Of a stretch of 64,000 nucleotides of DNA, positions 10,226-18,566 are shown piece by piece. The position numbers were made by a program, and so were the translations under genes. The DNA comes from Zoogloeaceae bacterium (GTDB lineage: Bacteria > Pseudomonadota > Gammaproteobacteria > Burkholderiales > Rhodocyclaceae): contig JACKLY010000006.1 in NCBI GenBank assembly GCA_024235655.1, positions 62,001 to 126,000 on the forward strand. The letters run 5' to 3'. The notes under the pieces were generated by a model, which made no database searches, was not told where the DNA came from, and saw only the letters and a list, made by a program, of their open reading frames with translations. The stretch's first letter is position 1, and each line of letters begins with the position of its first letter.

Positions 10226-10262
10226 ATAGCTTTTTCCTATTGAACGCATAGAAGTAATTTCC
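10226..10262 (+). promoter_or_regulatory. OxyR-like operator upstream of the catalase gene
   Basis: The spacing pattern ATAG-N7-CTAT-N7-ATAG-N7 is exact at 10226-10229, 10237-10240 and 10248-10251. This corresponds to three of the four tetranucleotide elements of the OxyR tetramer site; the fourth (10259-10262, ttcc) is poor. It lies about 80-115 bp before the catalase start. Peroxide-dependent activation by OxyR is the natural inference, although no oxyR gene is in the window. Confidence 0.7.
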
Positions 10263-10342
10263 TTTTGCATGATGGTTTGGAGGCTTAGACTGTTTCCAGT
10301 GACATGAAATATGTTTTCATCATTGACCAGAAGGAGAAAAAC

Positions 10343-11782
10343 ATGGACCCGAAGAAACTCACCACTGCCGCCGGTTGCCCGGTAGTCGACAACCAGAACA
10401 CGATGACGGCCGGCCCGCGTGGCCCGGTGTTGTTGCAGGATGTCTGGCTGCTCGAAAAGCTGGCCCACTTCGACCGCGAGGTGATCCCCGAGCGGCGCAT
10501 GCATGCCAAGGGCTCCGGCGCCTACGGCCACTTTACGGTGACGCATGACATTACGAAATACACACGGGCCAGGATTTTTTCGCAGGTCGGCAAGAAGACC
10601 GAACTTTTTGCCCGCTTCACCACGGTGGCCGGCGAGCGTGGCGCGGCCGATGCCGAGCGCGATATCCGCGGTTTCGCCGTCAAGTTCTACACCGAGGAAG
10701 GCAACTGGGACATGGTCGGCAACAACACGCCGGTGTTCTTCCTGCGCGACCCGCTCAAGTTTCCCGACCTCAACCATGCGGTCAAACGCGATCCGCGCAG
10801 CAACATGCGCAGCGCGCAGAACAACTGGGATTTCTGGACGTCGCTGCCGGAAGCCCTGCACCAGATCACCATCGTCATGAGCGAGCGCGGTCTGCCGGCC
10901 ACCTATCGCCACATGCACGGCTTCGGCTCGCACACCTTCAGCTTCATCAATGCGCAGAACGAGCGTTACTGGGTCAAGTTCCACTTCAAGTCGCAGCAGG
11001 GCATCAAAAACCTGACCGACGCCGAGGCCGAGGCCGTCGTCGGCAAGGACCGCGAAAGCCACCAGCGCGACCTGCTGGAGAGCATCGACAAGGGTGATTT
11101 CCCGAAATGGACGCTGTTCGTGCAGGTCATGCCGGAGAAGGATGCATCGAAGGTGCCGTACAACCCCTTCGACCTGACCAAGGTCTGGCCGCATGGCGAC
11201 TACCCGCTGATCGAGGTCGGTGTCATGGAGCTGAACCGCAACCCGGAGAACTTCTTCGCCGAAGTCGAGCAGTCGGCATTCAACCCGGCCGCCGTCGTCC
11301 CCGGCATCGGTTTCTCGCCGGACAAGATGCTGCAGGCGCGGCTCTTCTCCTACGGCGATGCGCAGCGTTACCGGCTCGGTGTCAATCACCACCAGATCCC
11401 GGTCAATGCACCGAAGTGCCCGTTCCACAGCTACCACCGTGACGGTGCCATGCGTGTCGATGGTAACCAGGGTAGTCGCATCGGCTATGAGCCGAACAGC
11501 ACCGGACAGTGGCAGGAGCAGCCCGACTACCGCGAGCCGCCGCTGTCGGTGGAAGGTGCGGCCGACCACTGGAACCACCGCGAGGACGATGACTACTACT
11601 CGCAGCCGGGTGCGCTGTTCCGCCTGATGAGCCCGGCACAGCAGCAGGTACTGTTCGAGAATACGGCACGTTCCGTCGGAGGTGCCTCGAAGGAAGTTCA
11701 GCTGCGCCACATTGCCAACTGCAGCAAAGCTGACCCGGCCTACGGGGCAGGGGTAGCGAAGGCGCTGGGTTTGTCGGGATAA
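10343..11782 (+). CDS. katA: Monofunctional heme catalase, small-subunit clade
   Basis: This enzyme (479 aa) converts two hydrogen peroxide molecules to water and oxygen in the cytoplasm or periplasm. The length and sequence fit clade 3 small-subunit catalases. The distal histidine lies in RRMHAKGSGAYG, the catalytic Asn in GNNTPVFFLRD, and the proximal heme-ligand tyrosine in ARLFSYGDAQRYRLG. The NADPH-binding region around VNHHQIPVN is also present. The ATG at 10343 is preferred over an in-frame ATG at 10304 because AAGGAG sits at 10331 and the family start follows. No signal peptide is visible. A strong terminator follows at 11820. Confidence 0.97.
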   Translation: MDPKKLTTAAGCPVVDNQNTMTAGPRGPVLLQDVWLLEKLAHFDREVIPERRMHAKGSGAYGHFTVTHDITKYTRARIFSQVGKKTELFARFTTVAGERGAADAERDIRGFAVKFYTEEGNWDMVGNNTPVFFLRDPLKFPDLNHAVKRDPRSNMRSAQNNWDFWTSLPEALHQITIVMSERGLPATYRHMHGFGSHTFSFINAQNERYWVKFHFKSQQGIKNLTDAEAEAVVGKDRESHQRDLLESIDKGDFPKWTLFVQVMPEKDASKVPYNPFDLTKVWPHGDYPLIEVGVMELNRNPENFFAEVEQSAFNPAAVVPGIGFSPDKMLQARLFSYGDAQRYRLGVNHHQIPVNAPKCPFHSYHRDGAMRVDGNQGSRIGYEPNSTGQWQEQPDYREPPLSVEGAADHWNHREDDDYYSQPGALFRLMSPAQQQVLFENTARSVGGASKEVQLRHIANCSKADPAYGAGVAKALGLSG

Positions 11783-11819
11783 GCCTATCCGGCGACCGGT
11801 TCGGGTTCGAAAGAAAAGT

Positions 11820-11846
11820 GGCTGCAGAAACTGCAGCCATTTTTTT
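11820..11846 (+). terminator. Intrinsic terminator after katA
   Basis: A perfect 8-bp stem (ggctgcag/ctgcagcc) with an AAA loop is followed by ATTTTTTT. It lies 37 bp after the katA stop. The flanking sequence on the other side is not T-rich on the minus strand, so it serves katA mainly. Confidence 0.92.
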
Positions 11847-11865
11847 ATTCTCGGTACCTGAGGTG

Positions 11866-12744
11866 CTACCCCGCCGGGTGTTCTGGCGGCGGCATCTCCG
11901 GCATGGGGGGGAGCTGCGCTTTTTCTTCGTCGCTGAGCTTGAGTCGTTCGATCAGGCCGTCACGGGTGAGGTGCAGCAGTTTTTCGATGGCGGCGAAATC
12001 GTCGGGCAGGGCGGCATCATTCCAGCCGTTGGCAGAATGGCGAGCCAGGTCGACGGCGAGGCTGACATTGCGCACCCGTGGATGTTCGGCTTGGGGGGCA
12101 TCGATCAGGTTGGCGAGCAGTTCCGGCAGGTGCCAGGCGTGGCAAAGGCCGAGCTGCAGTTCCTTCAGGGTGATTCCCAATACCTCTTGTTGTGCAGTGG
12201 CGCTGCGCAATGTGCGATCAGCCTTTTGCCGGTCGTTGATGTCAGTTGCCAGTTTTGGCGCAAAACACCACAGCAATATCTCGGAAAGATCGTGCAGCAG
12301 TGTAGCGATGGTGATTTCTTCAACGTTCAGATCCTGTCGCCACAGCGCCCACTGGTGAGCGTAGTGCGCGGCCCGCTGCACACGGCGAACCAGCTTGAGC
12401 GTACCGAGCATGGCCTGCGGTTCACTCTTCAGCATCTGCTCGATGGTGATCATTTCCTTGAACTGCTCGAAGAACGGTTCGATGCCGATCATCATCACCG
12501 CGCTGGCAATGGTGGTGATGTCGGAACGCAGGTTCTTACCGGAAAAAGGCTGGATATAGGCCAGCACCTTCACGGTCATCAGCGGATCCTGCAGCACGAT
12601 GCGGGCGATGTCACGGCCGCTGATACGGTCGATCTTCTCTCTCGCTTCGTCGAGTTGGCGCGCGGTATGCCGCAGCACAGGCAGCTCGGCGCCGCTGAAA
12701 AACAGCACCCAGGTTTCTAGATCCTGCAGGGGGTGAGTCAGCAT
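11866..12744 (-). CDS. HDOD-domain protein
   Basis: This soluble protein (292 aa) has an HDOD domain across about residues 10-215, the output-like domain related to HD phosphohydrolases that usually lacks the metal-binding residues. It contains an HDLSEILLW stretch in the expected helix and a Pro/Glu-rich tail (MPEMPPPEHPAG). HDOD proteins take part in signalling, often with cyclic-di-GMP or two-component systems. The ATG at 12744 was chosen because AAGG lies about 8 bp upstream. An in-frame start at 12846 would add 34 residues including a (GE)n stretch encoded by a GGCGAA repeat, with no domain gain. No regulator or receiver gene adjoins it. Confidence 0.82.
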   Translation of the reverse strand: MLTHPLQDLETWVLFFSGAELPVLRHTARQLDEAREKIDRISGRDIARIVLQDPLMTVKVLAYIQPFSGKNLRSDITTIASAVMMIGIEPFFEQFKEMITIEQMLKSEPQAMLGTLKLVRRVQRAAHYAHQWALWRQDLNVEEITIATLLHDLSEILLWCFAPKLATDINDRQKADRTLRSATAQQEVLGITLKELQLGLCHAWHLPELLANLIDAPQAEHPRVRNVSLAVDLARHSANGWNDAALPDDFAAIEKLLHLTRDGLIERLKLSDEEKAQLPPMPEMPPPEHPAG

Positions 12745-12939
12745 TCTTTTGCCTTCGCCTTCGCCTTCGCCTTGGCCTGATTGAAAACCGTGAATTGAGA
12801 GATCACGGCCTGTGGCGATGGTACCCGCAGGCCGGGTACGATTCAACCCGAATAATATCGGCTTGAGACGCTGGCCGGTTTGAATGTCCGGTAATGGAAG
12901 TGATGCAGGAGAGGCGCTGGCAACGGGTAAGTAAAGCTT

Positions 12940-12964
12940 GCTGGTTCAGCGATGGTGAACCAGC
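12940..12964 (-). terminator. Probable terminator hairpin after the 12973-13518 gene
   Basis: A perfect 9-bp inverted repeat (gctggttca/tgaaccagc) with a 7-nt loop lies 8 bp after the stop codon on the minus strand. The following AAGCTTTACTT is only weakly T-rich, so termination efficiency is uncertain. Confidence 0.5.
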
Positions 12965-12972
12965 AATCCGGA

Positions 12973-13518
12973 TTACGAGCATGCTTCGATCAACGTGATG
13001 CTTTTGTCGCCTGCATGGATTTTGAAGACATGGCCATCGAACCCTGTTTCGTAGCGGAGGCCGTGTGTTCCGTTCGGGTTCCACCAGGTGAGATAGCGTC
13101 CGCGTGGCCCCCGGTATTCGTGCTCTTCATCAATCAGAGTGGTGCCATATTGTTGCCGGACTTTGCTATCCAGGTCGCCCAGGCCAATCCCACGGCTTGA
13201 CCGGATATCGCTTGCGGCATCGTGGATCGTCATCCGGGCAACCCGGCCCTTCTTGATCATCAGGCTGTACTGCACCGGGTTACTTTTCGGGTGGACTTGG
13301 TAGCAGCGCGTATTGGGAGACTCTCCTTCACCGGCAATCAGTTTATCACCCAGTGCCTGTTCTGCCTGTGCGAGCGTCATGCCAAAACGAAGCTTGCCAT
13401 AGCCGCTTTCAGAAAGAGTCGTCGCTGGTGGCGCAGCCTGGGCAACAACTGTTAACGCAGATGCTGCGGCAATGGTGAAGACCCACCTCGAGTATCTGAT
13501 CAGCATGTGCTGTGCCAT
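12973..13518 (-). CDS. Exported hypothetical protein
   Basis: This 181-residue protein has an N-terminal signal peptide (about 1-33, ending AQA-APP) and should be periplasmic. The mature part begins with YGKLRFGMTLAQAEQALG, a motif recurring in several uncharacterised secreted proteins. It also has a conserved-looking pair of cysteines (Cys in NTRCYQVHP and the C-terminal EACS) that could form a disulfide. The ATG at 13518 was chosen over an upstream start at 13581 because the signal peptide then begins at the N-terminus. I do not recognise a function. Confidence 0.72.
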   Translation of the reverse strand: MAQHMLIRYSRWVFTIAAASALTVVAQAAPPATTLSESGYGKLRFGMTLAQAEQALGDKLIAGEGESPNTRCYQVHPKSNPVQYSLMIKKGRVARMTIHDAASDIRSSRGIGLGDLDSKVRQQYGTTLIDEEHEYRGPRGRYLTWWNPNGTHGLRYETGFDGHVFKIHAGDKSITLIEACS

Positions 13519-13600
13519 AGAATCTCTTTCCACTGCTGTGATTTGAGTCTGAACGACAGTGCGGGCAATGGAGAGAAACAAGCCTTTGAAACTATAGCCT

Positions 13601-14239
13601 TCATTCTGGTTTCCTCATTGCCGTCTTGAACAGCGGAGAAGCCAACCCATCATGCAGCCATCGGCGTAGCGCGAGTAATCGGATACTTTCAAACCAGTTG
13701 GCATCCACCGCTGCAAATTGCCGCACAAAGGGGAGCAGGGCGGCATCAGCCAGCGAAAGGGAATCGCCAAACAGATAGCCCTGGGTTGCCAGTTGCTGGT
13801 CAAGTGGTGCCAGATGCAGGCGGATGGCAGTGTCGCGGGCCTCATTGGCGGGCTGTTCAGGAAAACGAGTCGGATATTTGTAGCGGTCCAGCAGTGGTTT
13901 GAACAGCGCATCGTTGCGTTCGATCAGCTCGGCCTGTGCCTTGGCATCGCCCTTGGTCAGCCAGCCTTGAGGGTCGTTCTGGCTCAATGCCCAGCGCATG
14001 ATGTCCAGGCTTTCGTCGAGTATGCGGCCATCGGCAAGCAGTAGCACCGGCACGGTGCCTTTGGGTGAAAGGGCGAGCATGGCTTGCGGTTTGTTGCGCA
14101 GGGCAACTTCCTGCAGGTCAAATTCAACGCCAGCCTGAATCAGCGCCAGACGGGCGCGGATGGCGTAGGGACAACGCCGGAATGAGTAGAGCAGGGGCAG
14201 TTTTATGGTTTCAGCCGATAGCCGGTCTTGAAGATCCAC
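13601..14239 (-). CDS. Glutathione S-transferase family protein
   Basis: This cytosolic protein has a thioredoxin-like N-terminal domain with LLYSFRRCPYAIRARLAL as the glutathione-site helix and LDESLDIMRWAL as the glutamyl-binding part. A helical C-terminal domain follows to the stop. A CPYA motif suggests a Cys-type (omega/beta-like) enzyme. Its role may be thiol repair or conjugation. The start is not clear: no ATG precedes the conserved part. A GTG at 14239 overlaps the ABC permease gene by 37 bp and is used here. A non-canonical ATA at about 14204, immediately before the conserved KLPLLYSF, is the other possibility. The gene is last in a minus-strand run with the YadGH-like exporter. Confidence 0.85.
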   Translation of the reverse strand: MDLQDRLSAETIKLPLLYSFRRCPYAIRARLALIQAGVEFDLQEVALRNKPQAMLALSPKGTVPVLLLADGRILDESLDIMRWALSQNDPQGWLTKGDAKAQAELIERNDALFKPLLDRYKYPTRFPEQPANEARDTAIRLHLAPLDQQLATQGYLFGDSLSLADAALLPFVRQFAAVDANWFESIRLLALRRWLHDGLASPLFKTAMRKPE

Positions 14240-14973
14240 GCGACGATTCCGATGCAGGCAAAGAGGAAAAGGAGGGTCATGCCCAGGCTGAGCGCCGGGC
14301 TGACGTCGGCGATGCCGTAGAAGCTCCAGCGGAAGCCGCTGACCAGATAGACCACCGGGTTGAACAGCGTCACCGTTTGCCAGAAGGGCGGCAGCATGTC
14401 GATCGAATAGAAGCTGCCACCGAGGAAGGTGAGTGGGGTGATGATCAGCATCGGCACCAGGTTCAGCTTCTCGAAGCCGTCGGCCCAGATGCCGACGATG
14501 AAGCCGAGCAGGCTGAAAGTGACGGCGGTGAGCACGAGGAAAAGCAGCATCCACAGCGGGTGGTCAATATGCAGCGGCACGAAGAGGCCGGCGGTGGCGA
14601 GGATGATGGCGCCGAGGATGAGCGATTTGCTGGCGGCCGCACCCACATAGGCGATGACGATTTCGAGATAGGACACCGGTGCCGACAGCACCTCGTATAT
14701 GGTGCCGGTGAAGCGTGGGAAATAGATGCCGAACGAGGCGTTGGCGACGCTCTGTGTCAGCAGCGAAAGCATGATCAGGCCGGGCACGATGAAGCTGCCG
14801 TAGGCGATGCCGTCCACTTCCGGTATGCGGCCGCCGATGGCGGCGCCGAAGACGACGAAGTAGAGCGAGGTGGACAGCACCGGCGAAACGATGCTCTGCG
14901 TCAGCGTGCGCAGGGTGCGTGCCATCTCGAAGCGGTAGATGGCGCGGATGGCGTTGGTGTTCAGTGCTTTCAT
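14203..14973 (-). CDS. yadH: ABC-2 type exporter permease (YadH-like)
   Basis: This inner-membrane permease has 256 residues, the same length as E. coli YadH. It has six predicted membrane segments and the ABC-2 signature region around YEVLSAPVSYLEIVIAYVGA. It starts 4 bp inside the end of the ATPase gene, so the two subunits are coupled. The family includes NodJ and DrrB, which export lipids, oligosaccharides or drugs; the substrate of YadGH is not established. Expression as an ATPase-permease-GST transcript is likely from the overlaps. Confidence 0.92.
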   Translation of the reverse strand: MKALNTNAIRAIYRFEMARTLRTLTQSIVSPVLSTSLYFVVFGAAIGGRIPEVDGIAYGSFIVPGLIMLSLLTQSVANASFGIYFPRFTGTIYEVLSAPVSYLEIVIAYVGAAASKSLILGAIILATAGLFVPLHIDHPLWMLLFLVLTAVTFSLLGFIVGIWADGFEKLNLVPMLIITPLTFLGGSFYSIDMLPPFWQTVTLFNPVVYLVSGFRWSFYGIADVSPALSLGMTLLFLFACIGIVAWIFKTGYRLKP

Positions 14974-15917
14974 CGGTTCACTAGGCTGACGAAGATTTCT
15001 TCGAGCGAGCTTTGCTTTGTGTTCACGTCGCGATAGCCGATACCGGCCTTGTTCAGTTCGTTGAGCAGGTCGCCGATGCCGCGCTGCTGCCGGCGCCCTT
15101 CTGCTTCCTGCTCGGCATCGTAGGTATAGCTCAGCGTGTAGCCGTCGGCGGAGAGTTCCAGCGCGTCGTCGGCGAGTGCGGCGGGGATTGATGCCAGCGC
15201 TTCGTTCAGGTACACCGTGAGCTGCTTTTTGCCCAGCTTGTGCATCAGCGTGGCCTTGTCTTCCACCAGAATGATCTCGCCCTTGCTGATGACGCCGATG
15301 CGATCAGCCATTTCCTCGGCTTCCTCGATGTAGTGGGTGGTCAGCAGGACAGTGACGCCGTCGTCGCGCAACTTGCGCACCAGGTTCCACATGTCGCGGC
15401 GCAGTTCCACGTCGACGCCAGCGGTCGGTTCATCGAGAAACAGCATGCGCGGCTCATGTGACAGCGCCTTGGCAATCAGCAGCCGGCGCTTCATGCCGCC
15501 GGAGAGGGTCATGATCTTGCTGTTCCGCTTGTCCCACAGCGACAGCGAGCGCAGTACCTGTTCGATGTAGGCCGGGTTGCGCGGCTTGCCGAACAGGCCG
15601 CGCGAAAAGGAAACCGCCGAAAAAACGGTCTCGAAGGCATCCGTGGTCAGCTCTTGTGGCACCAGCCCGATCAGTTCGCGGGCGGCGCGGTAGTCGGCGA
15701 CGTTGTCGTGGCCATCGACGGTGATTTTTCCACTGCTGGCGTTGATCAGCCCGCAGATGATGCCGATCAGCGTCGTCTTGCCGGCACCGTTGGGGCCGAG
15801 CAGGGCAAAGATCTCGCCGCGGCGGATCTCAAGGTTGATGTCCTTGAGCGCCTGAAAATCGCCTTTTTTGCCAGCGTAGACCTTGGATAGATTCGAAACG
15901 GAAAGCATGAGTGTCAT
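14970..15917 (-). CDS. yadG: ABC exporter ATP-binding protein (YadG-like)
   Basis: This cytoplasmic ATPase subunit (315 aa) has Walker A GPNGAGKTT, Q-loop VPQE, signature LSGGMKRRLL, Walker B MLFLDEPTAGVD and H-loop TTHYIEEAEEMADR. The C-terminal ~75 residues form the regulatory extension found in YadG, NodI and related exporters. Its permease gene overlaps the end by 4 bp. The start could be the first or fourth codon (both ATG). It powers export of an unknown substrate. Confidence 0.94.
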   Translation of the reverse strand: MTLMLSVSNLSKVYAGKKGDFQALKDINLEIRRGEIFALLGPNGAGKTTLIGIICGLINASSGKITVDGHDNVADYRAARELIGLVPQELTTDAFETVFSAVSFSRGLFGKPRNPAYIEQVLRSLSLWDKRNSKIMTLSGGMKRRLLIAKALSHEPRMLFLDEPTAGVDVELRRDMWNLVRKLRDDGVTVLLTTHYIEEAEEMADRIGVISKGEIILVEDKATLMHKLGKKQLTVYLNEALASIPAALADDALELSADGYTLSYTYDAEQEAEGRRQQRGIGDLLNELNKAGIGYRDVNTKQSSLEEIFVSLVNR

Positions 15918-15969
15918 GGCAGGGAAGATACCACGCTGATGAAATCAATCGGCACTGCAAAATGCCAGT

Positions 15970-16509
15970 TCAGTCAGCTTTTCCTGCACATCGACTGTCG
16001 CCACGCACATAGCGCCCATTTTCGAAGTGATAATAAAATTCCAGAGGCGGGCCTGGCATGAATGGTCTCTCGCCCCGCTGCGGGATTGATGTTTGTACAA
16101 GCAAGATTTTCGGGTGCGAATCCGCACACGGATCCGGTTCGATCTGCCCGGAGATAGTAGTGAATTCGGCGCCGCTTTTTTGTGCTTCAAACAACAAGGA
16201 CGCTTCTTCACCGTCGATTTTCCATAGCTCCAGGAAGACCTTCTTTTCGTCCCTTATTCTTTCAACAAGCAGAGCAGGAGACTTTGCCGCACGAATTTCT
16301 GCGCGCAGTTGTTCCTGAGAAAGAAAGCGTTGCGGCAGGATGCGGGTGGGCTGGTGGATGGCGCTCGTATCGATAACCGTCTTGACGCCCTTTTCCTGCA
16401 GAATCTCCGGAAGCGAAGCGGCCGCTGCGGGGTGGCACATGCCATAGAGCAGTGCCGCCCATAGTAGAGGCAAGGGATTTACGAACATCTTGAGTAATGA
16501 ATTACGCAT
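15970..16509 (-). CDS. Exported hypothetical protein
   Basis: This 179-residue protein has a signal peptide (about 1-30, ending AAA-SLPEIL) and no further membrane segment. The mature part contains a Cys in EPDPCADSH and another near the end (SRCAGKAD), which may pair. I do not recognise a family. It opens a run of poorly conserved exported proteins that extends to about 21.8 kb. The upstream 268 bp is A/T-rich compared with the surroundings. Confidence 0.68.
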   Translation of the reverse strand: MRNSLLKMFVNPLPLLWAALLYGMCHPAAAASLPEILQEKGVKTVIDTSAIHQPTRILPQRFLSQEQLRAEIRAAKSPALLVERIRDEKKVFLELWKIDGEEASLLFEAQKSGAEFTTISGQIEPDPCADSHPKILLVQTSIPQRGERPFMPGPPLEFYYHFENGRYVRGDSRCAGKAD

Positions 16510-16777
16510 GGAGCCTCTATGAAATTTCCGGCGTGCTTGCCTTGGCTTGCCAAGTCCAACGCAAGCTGAAATTTTTCAAAAATGAAAAATCCTAGCATGG
16601 GTTAGCGGCCAAAAAATCAACATAAACAAATTGTTACAAACATATGCTTTGAGTCTTTTCTGTCGGAGGCAGGGGTTTTCTTGTAAGGTATCGACGCTAC
16701 GTTGTGTGTCTTTCAAATGCCCAAACCTGCTGTTTGTTTGCGCCATTGATCATGTGCCAAAAGGGATTTCTCCAAGT

Positions 16778-17260
16778 ATGAATTTTTTTCGCTGTTTCGC
16801 ATTGTCGATTTTTCTCTCAGCATTTTCTCCGGTGTTTGCCGGGGAGTTGGACGATGCGTCGGAAGTCAGCGTTGTCATTGAAATTCTGTATAACTACTCA
16901 CCGGAAGCGGGGGGTAAAAAATGGCGTGCAAAGCCATGTTTCTGGTGCCTGGCAGACGAAATGCAAACGATTCTGGATGAACAATTGCTTGCGGCGATTG
17001 GCCCGGCGGGCAAGGCGCAAAACCGGCTCATCGCCTGCATTGGGGGTGATCCGCTGGTCGATGCACAGGATGTTCGCCTGACCGATTTCCGGATCGACAT
17101 TCCGGAGATTCAGGGAAACACCGTGACTGCCAGCGTGCACTTCAGGAATTTTGGCGCTCCAGGGGTGACGAAAATCAAGCTGCACAAGATTGCCGATGGC
17201 TGGGTTGTTACAGATATCGGGAATCTGCGTGCCGAGCTTGAGCAATGCGCCAAGCCCTGA
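16778..17260 (+). CDS. Exported hypothetical protein, possibly DUF3828-like
   Basis: This 160-residue protein has a short signal peptide (about 1-22, ending VFA-GELDD). The mature part contains a CFWCLADEM stretch and a CIGGDPLVDAQDVRL stretch. The latter resembles the GDPL.NAQD region of DUF3828-type periplasmic proteins, but this match is from memory and weak. The ATG at 16778 gives a clean signal peptide, whereas the upstream in-frame start at 16631 would place 49 extra residues before it. The gene is convergent with the lipoprotein gene that follows. Confidence 0.7.
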   Translation: MNFFRCFALSIFLSAFSPVFAGELDDASEVSVVIEILYNYSPEAGGKKWRAKPCFWCLADEMQTILDEQLLAAIGPAGKAQNRLIACIGGDPLVDAQDVRLTDFRIDIPEIQGNTVTASVHFRNFGAPGVTKIKLHKIADGWVVTDIGNLRAELEQCAKP

Positions 17261-17280
17261 TCTATCTGTGTTGCCCGGCG

Positions 17281-17571
17281 TCAGGGCAGGCGCTTGACCA
17301 CCCGGTAGGCGTAAGGGGCACAGGAGCCCTTGGCAATTGTCTGGACGATGAAGTGGTATTGCTGCCCCGGTTTGGGTAGTTCCGGAAAGCGGACTTCATC
17401 AATGATGTGGGTATTGCCGAGCGCTGCCAGCAAGACAACGGCTTTCTCGTCGGCAACTGTCTGTACGGTGCCCGTGGTTTCCAGCTCGGTGTATTCGCAG
17501 GGCTCACCAGCCTGATTGCATGCCACCAGGAAAGGCAGTAGCGCCAGTGTCAGTGAATGTCGGATATTCAC
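17281..17571 (-). CDS. Small putative lipoprotein
   Basis: This 96-residue protein has a lipoprotein signal peptide with lipobox LVAC (Cys18), so it is probably anchored to a membrane facing the periplasm. The mature part of about 78 residues contains two further cysteines (GEPCEYTE and KGSCAPYAY). Its start overlaps the end of the Sel1-repeat gene by 4 bp, so the two are co-translated and may act together. No family is recognised. Confidence 0.68.
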   Translation of the reverse strand: MNIRHSLTLALLPFLVACNQAGEPCEYTELETTGTVQTVADEKAVVLLAALGNTHIIDEVRFPELPKPGQQYHFIVQTIAKGSCAPYAYRVVKRLP

Positions 17572-18452
17572 TTGCCGGCCTCCTGCTGACGTTTCTTGTA
17601 GGCCAGTAGCAAGGTGCGTTCACTCGTGGTCAGGAGCTTGTCCACCCTGGCCATATCCGTTGAAGCCCCTGCTTTCTCGTACAGAACATATGCCGTCGGG
17701 CGGCTCTGTTTAACCCCGTTGCCCTGCTCGTAGCGCTTGCCGAGGCTGAGGTTGGCGGCAGGGAGGTTGGCGTTCGCTGCTTTGGTCAGCCAGGTGAGTG
17801 CAGCATGGTCATCCTTCAGCACGCCTTTGCCGTTGGCATACATTTCGGATAATTCAAACTGCGCTTCGGCGTTGCCTTTTTGAGCCAGATCCAGTGTTTC
17901 CTGTGGGCTGCGTCCGACAGTTTTGCCTGTGGCCGTCACCGGCTTATCAATGCCATAAAAATTGCGCAGTGCGAGGCGTTGCTGCTCGGATTCTGATGGC
18001 CCAGGTGGCGTGTTGTCGACCTTGAAGGAAACATTGGGAGGCGGTGGGCAGTTCTGGCCGTTAAAGCGCCCGCTGCCAAATCTGTTCCGGCAGGATGCGT
18101 CGAGCTTATGCATCAGATCCTGTTTGTCTGTGCCCAGGATGACAAGAGGGGGTTTCCCTTCATATGCGTAGTAATAAGCCCAGTGCATTGGCCCTTCTGT
18201 AGAGGCAAGCAACTGACAGCGTACTGCGTAGGCATTGCAGCGCTGAAGCGCCTTTTTCTCTGCGTCGGCAACACTGCGGTGCTCGCCTTCCCAGTAGGTC
18301 ATGCCATGATTTCCCGGTGTCGATTTGTAGCCGTGAACCAGTGCGCTTGCGGCCAGTACATCAAACGGTAGCCAGATGAGCGGTGTGAGCAGCAGGAATT
18401 GTTGGCCAGTGCGAATCATGCGCTGGCGCCATGATGGGTTGCAATTAATCAT
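17568..18452 (-). CDS. Exported Sel1-repeat protein
   Basis: This 294-residue protein has a signal peptide (about 1-36, ending VLA-ASALV). Next comes a domain of about 100 residues with four cysteines (RCNAYAVRC, SCRN, NC) that resembles DUF4189-type domains. Two Sel1-like tetratrico repeats (about 190-265) with NAEAQFELSEMYANGKGV and LPAANLSLGKRYEQGNGV follow. Sel1 repeats mediate protein-protein contacts, often in envelope complexes. The 4-bp overlap with the downstream lipoprotein gene suggests a two-protein module. The specific function is not known. Confidence 0.78.
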   Translation of the reverse strand: MINCNPSWRQRMIRTGQQFLLLTPLIWLPFDVLAASALVHGYKSTPGNHGMTYWEGEHRSVADAEKKALQRCNAYAVRCQLLASTEGPMHWAYYYAYEGKPPLVILGTDKQDLMHKLDASCRNRFGSGRFNGQNCPPPPNVSFKVDNTPPGPSESEQQRLALRNFYGIDKPVTATGKTVGRSPQETLDLAQKGNAEAQFELSEMYANGKGVLKDDHAALTWLTKAANANLPAANLSLGKRYEQGNGVKQSRPTAYVLYEKAGASTDMARVDKLLTTSERTLLLAYKKRQQEAGK

Positions 18453-18566
18453 GGCGGTTGATTATACACAGGGGGAATTTGCCCGATTTTACACACTTGC
18501 TTGTGTAGTATCCGGCAGAAGGCCGCACGGATCTGAGTGGGCGGCAGTGCAAAAGAAAGGCTTGGC

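Noticed and set aside
14240..14554. N-terminal extension of the glutathione transferase frame
   Set aside because: It lies within the YadH-like permease gene in another frame and has no similarity to the transferase family.
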